A program made the translations under genes and the position numbers. The notes below the pieces were generated by a model. That model saw only the letters and a list, made by a program, of their open reading frames with translations, did no database searches and was not told where the DNA came from. Source: Ruminococcus sp. (GTDB taxonomy: Bacteria; Bacillota; Clostridia; Oscillospirales; Acutalibacteraceae). Taken from it: a DNA stretch of 17,022 bases. Shown piece by piece: positions 7,956 through 13,716 of the stretch (positions within the stretch are counted from its first letter, which is position 1; each line of letters opens with the position of its first letter). The stretch covers positions 1 through 17,022 of the forward strand of contig JAFLSL010000003.1 of assembly GCA_022510985.1 (NCBI GenBank). The letters are read 5' to 3'.

Positions 7956-7978
7956 AATTTGCGAATATTTCGCAAATT
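7956..7978. promoter_or_regulatory. Zur-type operator, perfect 23-bp palindrome
   Basis: AATTTGCGAA (7956-7965), TAT, TTCGCAAATT (7969-7978): 10-base arms, no mismatch. It begins directly after the -10 box of the zur operon and covers the predicted transcription start, so a bound regulator would block RNA polymerase. Binding by the adjacent Fur-family protein is inferred. Confidence 0.75.
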
Positions 7979-8007
7979 AGTATAGCACGCACTAAGATAA
8001 AAGTCAA
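7979..8007 (-). promoter_or_regulatory. Promoter of the zur-znu operon
   Basis: Minus strand: TTGACT (8002-8007), a 17-base spacer, TATACT (7979-7984), with an upstream TG (TGCTATACT), so it also has an extended -10. A near-consensus strong promoter, as expected for one kept down by a repressor. Confidence 0.8.
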
Positions 8008-8075
8008 ATTGCTCTGCCTTATCCGTTTATTTTTGCTTTTCTTTGGACATACTTAATATATCCCGGAGGTGCAAT

Positions 8076-8753
8076 ATGGAAGTTTGTAAAGTTATCTTAG
8101 CGTCGGTATTTTCCGCCGCTGTGTTATTTGTTATCGGAAAGGTTATGGGGCACAAGCAGATATCCCAATTTGACTTTTTTGACTATATTACGGGAATCAC
8201 AATCGGTTCAATTGCCGCGGAGCTTGCCATAACGCTCGAAAAGCCATGGTGGAAACCGACGGTCGCCATGCTCGTTTACGGAGCAATCTCAATTACTCTC
8301 AGCATCGTTGCGGACAAGTTCCCGAGAACGCGTAAATATATCAACGGAACACCTACAATAATTATGAACAACCAAAAGCTCTACAGAAAAAATCTAAAAA
8401 AGGCAAAGCTCGATTTAAGCGAATTTATGCTTATGTGCAGACAGGAGGGTTATTTTAACCTTGAAGATATTCAGACCGCAATTTTTGAGGTTAACGGCAA
8501 GCTCACAATTCTTCCGACAAGCAAAAAGCGTCCGCTTAATCCCGAGGATATCTGCCTGTCGCCTGAGCCTGAGTATATAAATACCGAGGTAATTATGGAC
8601 GGAAGAATTCTTGACGAAAATCTGAATCGAATGGGGCTCGACAAAATTTGGCTTAAAAGACAGCTCGAAAAGCAAGGATTTAAAAATGCCAAAGAGGTTT
8701 TCCTCGGAATTTGCGACAATAACAACAAGCTCACTCTCTACAAGGGCGAATAA
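8076..8753 (+). CDS. DUF421 (YetF-like) membrane protein
   Basis: Membrane protein of 225 residues of the DUF421/YetF family, common in Firmicutes and of uncertain function. The N-terminal part has about three membrane spans (roughly 4-22, 37-54 and 62-80) and the family motif GKVMGHKQISQFDFFDYITG (21-40) followed by ITIGSIAAELA. The C-terminal cytosolic domain has GTPTIIMNNQ (91-100), NLKKAKLDLSEF (106-117) and IFEVNGKLTIL (136-146). The ATG at 8076 has GGAGG eight bases upstream; an in-frame TTG at 8043 has no such site and is rejected. It is divergent from zur; the Zur palindrome lies about 100 bases upstream and could in principle affect it. No strong promoter of its own is visible. Confidence 0.85.
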   Translation: MEVCKVILASVFSAAVLFVIGKVMGHKQISQFDFFDYITGITIGSIAAELAITLEKPWWKPTVAMLVYGAISITLSIVADKFPRTRKYINGTPTIIMNNQKLYRKNLKKAKLDLSEFMLMCRQEGYFNLEDIQTAIFEVNGKLTILPTSKKRPLNPEDICLSPEPEYINTEVIMDGRILDENLNRMGLDKIWLKRQLEKQGFKNAKEVFLGICDNNNKLTLYKGE

Positions 8754-8773
8754 TTTTAAATTGAGGTGATTAT

Positions 8774-9049
8774 ATGCCAAAAAGAGGAATGAAACATATA
8801 AGAAAAAATCATAATCAGCAAAAGAACACCGCCCCGCCCGTACCTGAAATTCATGGCAGTGCAAAGCGTACAAAAGAAAGGGCAAACCCGATAATTGCAG
8901 GAACAGAGTACACCCCTCAAAAGGTTTATCACACAAAGCCGTTTAAAAGAGAAAAGCCTATTCCGTCGGTTTACGCGGTAATCGACAACGACCTTGCAAG
9001 AGATAATCTTGAAAACGATATTACCGCCGCTGATTTGCAGGATTTATAA
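8774..9049 (+). CDS. Small basic hypothetical protein downstream of DUF421
   Basis: A 91-residue protein with a Lys/Arg/His-rich, Pro-containing N-terminal two-thirds (begins MPKRGMKHIRKNHNQQKN) and an acidic end (LENDITAADLQDL). No membrane segment, signal peptide, cysteine pair or recognised domain; most of it is probably disordered. The ribosome site GAGGTGAT is good, and the gene starts 20 bases after the DUF421 stop, so the two are probably co-transcribed. It is not the DUF4363 protein often found beside DUF421 genes. A cytosolic partner of the membrane protein is a guess only. Confidence 0.7.
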   Translation: MPKRGMKHIRKNHNQQKNTAPPVPEIHGSAKRTKERANPIIAGTEYTPQKVYHTKPFKREKPIPSVYAVIDNDLARDNLENDITAADLQDL

Positions 9050-9051
9050 AT

Positions 9052-9085
9052 AAAAAACAGGAAGCCAACCGCTTCCTGTTTTTTT
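9052..9085. terminator. Bidirectional terminator between convergent genes
   Basis: ACAGGAAGC and GCTTCCTGT arms around CAACC, flanked by A6 on the left and T7 on the right, so it works in both directions for the genes ending at 9049 (plus) and 9092 (minus). Confidence 0.88.
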
Positions 9086-9091
9086 ATAAAA

Positions 9092-10600
9092 TTATATATG
9101 CTCCAGCTCAAACCAAAATGTTGAGCCTGAATTTTCCTTACTGCTGACGCCGTAATTTGCACCGTGCAAATCAAGGATATTTTTTACTATCGAAAGCCCG
9201 AGACCCGTTCCGATAACTGCACGTTTATGGTCCTTGTCAACCTTGTAATATCTGTCCCAAATATACTCAAGCTTATCCTCGGGAATTCCCTCGCCGTGGT
9301 CGGTTACCTCAATTCTCACTTTCTTATCATAAACCTTTTGAGTTACAATAACGGTTTTGTCCTCGCCGCAATGGTTAATCGCGTTGTTGATAAAATTATA
9401 GACAACCTGACCGAGCTTAGTTCTGTCAGCGTTTACATAGGCGTTCTGCTCATATTCAAAGCTTATGTTGTAGCCTTCCTGCTCCCTGAGCTTTGTGTAA
9501 CGCTTGAAAATCTCGTTGATTTCGTCTGTCAGGCTGAACTGCTCACGCTCTATTTCAATTGCACCCGACTGGAGCTTTGAAAGATTGAGCATATCGTTTA
9601 CAAGCGACGTCAGACGGTTAGCCTCGTCAATAATAACCTGGACATTTTCGGGAGTGTTCTCGCCGGGTAAATCACGCATAACCTCGCCGTAGCCCGTAAT
9701 CATCGTAAGCGGAGTTCGCAAATCGTGGGAAATATTTGCGATAAGCTCCTCTCTCAGAGCATCTGTTTTTTGAAGTTCTTTTCGGGTTAAATTCAGGGTG
9801 TTGCTAAGCTCGTTTACCTCGAGATAACCCTTGCTGTCAAACTCAACCTCATAATCTCTTGTGGCGAGCTGTTTTACCTTTGTGTTGATTTCAACGAGCG
9901 GACGTGAAAGTCTTTTTGAAACGATAAACGCAAGGATTATCGCAAAAACAATAAAGATAACGCTGACGATTATAAGCTGAATTCTAATTGTGTTTATAAC
10001 CGAATCAACAGGCGTGAGGAGTGCGGTGATAAGCACAAAACATTCCTCGTCATCGTTAAGCTTTAAAATCTCAGCACAGATTAAATTCTCGGCTCTTTTT
10101 TGCCGCACTTCTCTGAAACTGCTGTCGAAATCTTCATCCTCAATACTCTGCTCGCTGTTATCAATCGAAATGCTTATTCCGCTTTCCTCAAGTGTCGAAG
10201 TCGAAATATACTTTCCACCCGCATCAAAGGCAAGCTTGTAGTATGAATACACACTGTGCATATCTATATCGCGAAGTCCCGAGGGGTTGTTATATTCGCT
10301 GTCATATTCTCTTGTCATAATAGCGTGAGTTGAGTTGTAGACATAAACGCTCATCTCATTTTCGCGAGATATGTCGAATATTGTCGTTGCGGTATCGTCT
10401 CCGCTTTTTATGCTTTCGCAAATCGCGGACGCGTTGCTTTTAACCTGCGACTGGCGTATCAGAGTATAGCAGGTTTCTAAGAATGCACTTTGAAAAATCC
10501 ACAAAAACACAAGCATAATCACCGAAAAGGCTATAAAATAAATACTCAGCTTGTATCTCAGCGGAAGACTTTTCCACCGCGAAATTTTAGTTTGTTTCAA
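9092..10600 (-). CDS. Membrane sensor histidine kinase (HAMP-HisKA-HATPase)
   Basis: Sensor of a two-component system, 502 residues. Membrane span 1 at about 19-38, an extracellular sensor region of about 165 residues (40-205), span 2 at about 206-228, HAMP 229-280, H-box ISHDLRTPLT with phosphorylated H292, N-box with NFINNAINH (402-410), G1 box DHGEGIP (434-440) and G2 box GTGLGLSI (464-471). The start is a TTG at 10600: an in-frame TAG lies just upstream, there is no nearby ATG, and GGGGTAGG lies about eight bases before it. The gene overlaps the response regulator gene by 14 bases. The outer domain is acidic (SIEDEDFDSSFRE, near residue 152) and has no recognised ligand fold; the signal is unknown. 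Confidence 0.92.
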   Translation of the reverse strand: MKQTKISRWKSLPLRYKLSIYFIAFSVIMLVFLWIFQSAFLETCYTLIRQSQVKSNASAICESIKSGDDTATTIFDISRENEMSVYVYNSTHAIMTREYDSEYNNPSGLRDIDMHSVYSYYKLAFDAGGKYISTSTLEESGISISIDNSEQSIEDEDFDSSFREVRQKRAENLICAEILKLNDDEECFVLITALLTPVDSVINTIRIQLIIVSVIFIVFAIILAFIVSKRLSRPLVEINTKVKQLATRDYEVEFDSKGYLEVNELSNTLNLTRKELQKTDALREELIANISHDLRTPLTMITGYGEVMRDLPGENTPENVQVIIDEANRLTSLVNDMLNLSKLQSGAIEIEREQFSLTDEINEIFKRYTKLREQEGYNISFEYEQNAYVNADRTKLGQVVYNFINNAINHCGEDKTVIVTQKVYDKKVRIEVTDHGEGIPEDKLEYIWDRYYKVDKDHKRAVIGTGLGLSIVKNILDLHGANYGVSSKENSGSTFWFELEHI

Positions 10601-11264
10601 ATCGATAACCTACCCCTCGAAGTGTAACTATACATTTGCTGTATTCGTCGAGCGATTTTCTCAACAGCTTTATGTGCGTGTCCAAGGTTCTCTCGTCACC
10701 GAAAAAGTCATAGCCCCAAACCTCTGAAATCAGCTTTTCCCTCGTCAGTGCAAGCCCCTTGTTCTTTACCATATAGAAAAACAGCTCGTACTCCTTCGGA
10801 GTCATCTGTGCACGCTTGCCGTCAATCGTAACAATTCTCGCGGAAAAATCAACCGTAAGTCCCTTGTATGAAAAAACGTCCTTGCTCTCCTGGCGAGTAT
10901 TTTTAGACGAACGCTTAATTACCGCGTTGACACGCATCATAAGCTCCTTTGGAGAAAACGGCTTTACAACATAGTCGTCACTACCAAGCTCAAAGCCGTG
11001 GATTTTATCGTACTCCTCGCCTCTTGCAGAAAGCATAATAACGGGCGTATCGGAAATTTTTCTTATTTCCCTGCACGCTGAAAAGCCGTCCAGCTCAGGC
11101 ATCATAACATCCATAATAATAAGGTCGTATTTATTTTTTCGGCAGATTTCAACAGCTTGCATACCGTCTACTGCCTCTTCAACAGTATGTCCCTCAAACT
11201 CCGCGTACTTTCTGATAAGCTGACGGATTCGAAATTCGTCGTCCACTACTAATAGCTTGCTCAT
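10587..11264 (-). CDS. OmpR/PhoB-family response regulator
   Basis: DNA-binding partner of the adjacent kinase; 225 residues. The receiver domain (1-117) has the acidic pair D8/D9, phosphoacceptor D52 (IIMDVMMP), S79 and K101 (KPF). The winged-helix effector domain (about 128-225) has MTPKEYELF, then RTLDTHIKLLRKSL and the usual end RGVGYRFE. The ATG at 11264 has GGAGG six bases before it; a longer in-frame start has no ribosome site. Kinase and regulator form one transcript from the promoter at 11348-11376. Targets are not visible. Confidence 0.93.
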   Translation of the reverse strand: MSKLLVVDDEFRIRQLIRKYAEFEGHTVEEAVDGMQAVEICRKNKYDLIIMDVMMPELDGFSACREIRKISDTPVIMLSARGEEYDKIHGFELGSDDYVVKPFSPKELMMRVNAVIKRSSKNTRQESKDVFSYKGLTVDFSARIVTIDGKRAQMTPKEYELFFYMVKNKGLALTREKLISEVWGYDFFGDERTLDTHIKLLRKSLDEYSKCIVTLRGVGYRFETN

Positions 11265-11347
11265 TCTGTCCCTCCTGTGATTATAAATTAATTTTAAAAT
11301 CACAATGTGAAAACTGTATGTTGAAAACTAAAAATCTTTCTGATTTA

Positions 11348-11376
11348 AATATATCACAAATCCTGCAAATTTTAAA
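11348..11376 (-). promoter_or_regulatory. Promoter of the two-component operon
   Basis: Minus strand: TTTAAA (11371-11376), a 17-base spacer, TATATT (11348-11353), with an upstream TG (TGATATATT). The weak -35 is compensated by the extended -10. The leader is about 75 nt. The -35 box lies seven bases from the -35 box of the divergent fumarate hydratase promoter, so the two could influence each other. Confidence 0.55.
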
Positions 11377-11383
11377 GAAATAA

Positions 11384-11412
11384 TTGATTTAGAATGTGAA
11401 TTGTTTTATAAT
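11384..11412 (+). promoter_or_regulatory. Promoter of the fumarate hydratase operon
   Basis: TTGATT (11384-11389), a 17-base spacer, TATAAT (11407-11412). The start is predicted near 11419, 30 bases before the ATG. Confidence 0.75.
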
Positions 11413-11448
11413 ACTTAAGAAGATTATTTAAACTTTTAAGGGGACATT

Positions 11449-12297
11449 ATGAATACACGAATTATTAAGTCGGATAAAATAACCGAAACAGTCAAAAAAC
11501 TTTTTGTCGACTGCAACTATTTTATCGGCGACGATATTTTAAACGCTCTGAAAAATGCTCGTGATACCGAGAAAACAGACGTTGCAAAAAGCGTGCTTTC
11601 GCAGATTATCGAGAATGACGAGATTGCCGCAGACGAACAAATTCCAATGTGTCAGGATACGGGAATGGCTGTGCTTTTTGTTGAATACGGCGACAAGGTA
11701 TGTGTTGACGGCGATTTTGAAGAGGCTGTTCAGGAAGGCGTTCGCAGAGCGTACATAGACGGCTACCTCAGAAAGAGCATTGTTGACGATCCTGTTTTCG
11801 ACAGAGTTAACACAAAGGACAACACCCCCGCCATTATCCACACTAAAATTGTGTCGGGCGATAAAATCAAAATAACCGCAGGCGGAAAAGGTTTCGGCAG
11901 CGAGAATATGTCCGCGATAAAAATGCTCTCTCCGTCCTACGGAGTTGAGGGAGTGAAAAGCTTTATCCTCGAAACCGTAAAGAACGCAGGCCCCAATCCG
12001 TGCCCGCCGATAGTAGTCGGCGTTGGAATAGGCGGCACGTTTGAACGCTCGGCACAACTTGCGAAAAAGGCGACCTTCCGCAGCATTGATACCGAAAATC
12101 CCGACCCACGCTACGCTGAGCTTGAAAAAGAGCTTTTAGAAGAGATTAACAAGATGGGATTCGGCCCCGCAGGCTTAGGCGGAGCTACAACCGCACTCGG
12201 CGTTAATATTGAAACCAGCCCGACGCATATCGCCGGTATGCCTGTTGCGGTCAACATATGCTGTCACGCCGCAAGGCACAAGAGTGCGGTTATTTAA
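11449..12297 (+). CDS. fumA: Class I fumarate hydratase, alpha subunit
   Basis: Catalytic [4Fe-4S] subunit (282 residues) of the two-subunit class I hydro-lyase that interconverts fumarate and malate. The likely cluster cysteines are C68 (IPMCQDTGMA), C185 (GPNPCPPIVVGVGIGG) and C271 or C272 (NICCHAARH); their spacing (117 and about 87) fits the family. KITAGGKGFGSENMS (142-156) is another family block. Ribosome site AAGGGG lies before the ATG. The beta subunit follows after 21 bases. The L-tartrate dehydratase TtdA is a close relative and cannot be excluded by sequence, but with no tartrate genes nearby fumarate hydratase is preferred. The enzyme type is oxygen-sensitive, which suits an anaerobe. 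Confidence 0.9.
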   Translation: MNTRIIKSDKITETVKKLFVDCNYFIGDDILNALKNARDTEKTDVAKSVLSQIIENDEIAADEQIPMCQDTGMAVLFVEYGDKVCVDGDFEEAVQEGVRRAYIDGYLRKSIVDDPVFDRVNTKDNTPAIIHTKIVSGDKIKITAGGKGFGSENMSAIKMLSPSYGVEGVKSFILETVKNAGPNPCPPIVVGVGIGGTFERSAQLAKKATFRSIDTENPDPRYAELEKELLEEINKMGFGPAGLGGATTALGVNIETSPTHIAGMPVAVNICCHAARHKSAVI

Positions 12298-12318
12298 AAA
12301 TTAGAGGGACTGAGGAAA

Positions 12319-12846
12319 ATGAAAAAAATAACACTTCCGCTGACGGATGAACAGATAAGCACACTCAAAGCAGGCGACAGCGTTTTGCTTTCGGGTACAA
12401 TGATAACGGGCAGAGATGCCGCACACAAAAGGCTTTTTGAGACTTCTGAAAGGGGCGAAGAGCTTCCTGTCGATATTAAAGGCGAAACGATTTACTACGT
12501 GGGTCCCGCACCCGCAAAGCCGAACTACGCTGTAGGTCCGGCAGGTCCGACCTCAAGCTACAGAATGGATAAATTCACCCCAAAGCTTCTCGATATGGGT
12601 CTTAAAGGAATGGTAGGAAAGGGCAAGCGTAACGACGAGGTTATTGACGCGATTATCAGAAACCACGCTGTTTATTTTGCCGCAATCGGCGGAGCCGCCG
12701 CACTTATTGCAAAAAGCATAAAAAAGACCGAGCCTATCTGCTACGATGATTTAGGCACGGAATCGGTCAGAAGATATTATGTTGAGGATTTTCCCTGCAT
12801 AGTAGCGATTGACTGCGAAGGAAATAACGTCTACGAAAGAGATTAA
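12319..12846 (+). CDS. fumB: Class I fumarate hydratase, beta subunit
   Basis: Second subunit (175 residues), matching the C-terminal half of single-chain class I fumarases. Key blocks are LLSGTMITGRDAAHKR (23-38), YYVGPAPA (59-66), VGPAGPTSSYRMDKF (72-86, substrate-binding Thr/Ser/Arg) and GMVGKGKR (97-104). GAGG lies just before the ATG. It is co-transcribed with the alpha subunit and followed directly by a terminator. As for the alpha subunit, TtdB of tartrate dehydratase is the alternative. Confidence 0.9.
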   Translation: MKKITLPLTDEQISTLKAGDSVLLSGTMITGRDAAHKRLFETSERGEELPVDIKGETIYYVGPAPAKPNYAVGPAGPTSSYRMDKFTPKLLDMGLKGMVGKGKRNDEVIDAIIRNHAVYFAAIGGAAALIAKSIKKTEPICYDDLGTESVRRYYVEDFPCIVAIDCEGNNVYERD

Positions 12847-12856
12847 AAATACATAA

Positions 12857-12892
12857 AAAGCTCTCCGAAAACACTCGGAGAGCTTTGTTTTT
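12857..12892. terminator. Bidirectional terminator between fumarate hydratase and acetyltransferase
   Basis: AAAGCTCTCCGA and TCGGAGAGCTTT around a six-base loop, with T-runs in both directions. Its end touches the stop codon of the minus-strand gene at 12891. Confidence 0.85.
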
Positions 12893-13385
12893 ACTTTACA
12901 TTCAAATAGTACGGTACGATATCGACATACTTTCCGTCTTTATTTAAAAATCCCCCGGGGATTACGCCGAGCGGTTTAAAACCAAGCTTTTCGTAAAGCC
13001 TTCTTGCGGCGGTATTGCTTTTTACAACGGCATTGAATTGCAGGATTTTAAAGCCGTTTTCTTTAACCTGCTCCAAGCTGTCCCGCACAAGCTTTTCGCC
13101 GATATGAAGTCCGCGGAACTCGGATAATACAGCGTAGCTTGCGTTTGCTATATGCGAGCAACGTCCGACGTTGTTCGGGTGAAGGATATAAAGTCCGAGC
13201 AGTTTTCCCTCGTCAGTATCCTCGGCAATTCCGCAATAGGTCTGCGTACTGAAAAATTCTTTTCCGCTTTCGATATCGAGCAACTCTGTCTGCGGAAAAG
13301 CAACGCCGTCTTTTACAACTTCGTTCCAGATTTCTGTCATTTTTTCTATATCATTTTCAGTGAATTTTCGCACCGCTATATTCAT
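12891..13385 (-). CDS. GNAT-family N-acetyltransferase
   Basis: Cytosolic acetyl-CoA-dependent acyltransferase of 164 residues. The GNAT fold is shown by VRKFTENDIEKMTEIWNEVV at the start, motif A RGLHIGEKLV (90-99; acetyl-CoA pyrophosphate loop) and motif B NTAARRLYEKLGF (125-137). The acceptor cannot be predicted; phosphinothricin-type amine acetyltransferases are similar at this level. The ATG at 13385 has GGGGA seven bases before it. A leader element starting 15 bases upstream (13401) matches the one before the secreted protein gene at 15159, and a 16-codon ORF in that leader ends by overlapping this start codon (ATGA). It may be the last gene of the transcript from 15262, or have its own unseen promoter. 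Confidence 0.8.
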   Translation of the reverse strand: MNIAVRKFTENDIEKMTEIWNEVVKDGVAFPQTELLDIESGKEFFSTQTYCGIAEDTDEGKLLGLYILHPNNVGRCSHIANASYAVLSEFRGLHIGEKLVRDSLEQVKENGFKILQFNAVVKSNTAARRLYEKLGFKPLGVIPGGFLNKDGKYVDIVPYYLNVK

Positions 13386-13432
13386 AAACTATCCCCACAG
13401 GAAAGCGTGCAAAGCACGTTTTCTTCTCTCAT
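13382..13432 (-). CDS. Possible 16-codon upstream ORF in the acetyltransferase leader
   Basis: ATG at 13432 opens a frame of 16 residues (MREENVLCTLSCGDSL) whose TGA overlaps the acetyltransferase start as ATGA, a layout used for translational coupling. Its ribosome site is weak (AAAGAGCG). In copy 2 of the element the equivalent ATG (15208) opens a frame that runs 98 bases into the next gene, so the coupling is not conserved. It may be incidental. Confidence 0.2.
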   Translation of the reverse strand: MREENVLCTLSCGDSL

Positions 13433-13460
13433 CGCTCTTTCTGAAAAACAGATACCGAGC
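13401..13460 (-). ncRNA. Structured leader element, copy 1 (before the acetyltransferase)
   Basis: Minus-strand sense: an outer stem GCTC/GAGC encloses a hairpin TCTG-N5-CAGA; a purine-rich connector follows (GAGCGATGAG, then GAAGAAAA), then a hairpin with nine pairs (one G·U) and loop TTT at 13401-13422. It ends 15 bases before the ATG at 13385. Copy 2 at 15176-15236 has the same layout; over the 38-column core 33 positions match. Shared structure, position and strand are seen; a regulatory role is inferred. No known RNA family is recognised. Confidence 0.55.
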
Positions 13461-13483
13461 AATTTCCTATAAAGCAAACAATC

Positions 13484-13510
13484 GGGAAGACAGGCGAAAC
13501 CCATCTTCCC
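13484..13510. terminator. Hairpin after the small acidic protein gene, weak terminator candidate
   Basis: GGGAAGA (13484-13490) and TCTTCCC (13504-13510) around a 13-base loop. It lies 35 bases after the stop of the small protein gene on the minus strand. The following T-rich stretch is broken (ATTGTTTGCTTT), so termination would be partial at best. The rest of the 13386-13544 gap holds leader element copy 1. Confidence 0.35.
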
Positions 13511-13544
13511 AACATTTTCATTATTAGATTAAATCAACTGCAAT

Positions 13545-13691
13545 TTATTCTTCGTCGTCGATTAAATCGTCAGGATTTACATCGTTAACGTCCTTGTTGA
13601 TGCCGTTATCGTCATCCTCTACACTTGTTAAAAGTGTATCGTCAACATCGTATTTAATCATTTCCATTTCGGGTGAGATATATTTTTTCAT
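13545..13691 (-). CDS. Small acidic 48-residue protein
   Basis: Begins MKKYISPEMEMIKYDVDD and continues with LLTSVEDDDNG to a very acidic end (DDLIDDEE); at least 16 of 48 residues are Asp or Glu. The ATG at 13691 has AAGGAAG seven bases upstream, and the gene lies 25 bases after the stop of the secreted protein gene, so the two are likely on one transcript. The pattern MKKY-x-x-P-x-x-E, then a short hydrophobic/acidic stretch and LLTS, resembles short peptides that I recall as widespread in gut Clostridia and of unknown role; this is recognition of style, not of a named family. There is no signal peptide, cysteine or membrane segment. Confidence 0.65.
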   Translation of the reverse strand: MKKYISPEMEMIKYDVDDTLLTSVEDDDNGINKDVNDVNPDDLIDDEE

Positions 13692-13716
13692 CAAAATCTT
13701 CCTTTCTCTCTATTCT

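Noticed and set aside
8415..8936. Minus-strand 173-residue open frame
   Set aside because: It lies opposite the DUF421 gene and the small basic gene, both of which have ribosome sites and family motifs; its translation has no recognisable domain.
11539..12057. Minus-strand 172-residue open frame
   Set aside because: Shadow of the fumarate hydratase alpha subunit, whose cysteine motifs and length fit well.
13401..13430. Hairpins of the two leader elements as plus-strand terminators
   Set aside because: The plus strand does give a T-rich tail (TTTTCTTC), but no plus-strand gene lies upstream of either copy, and similarity extends far beyond the hairpin.
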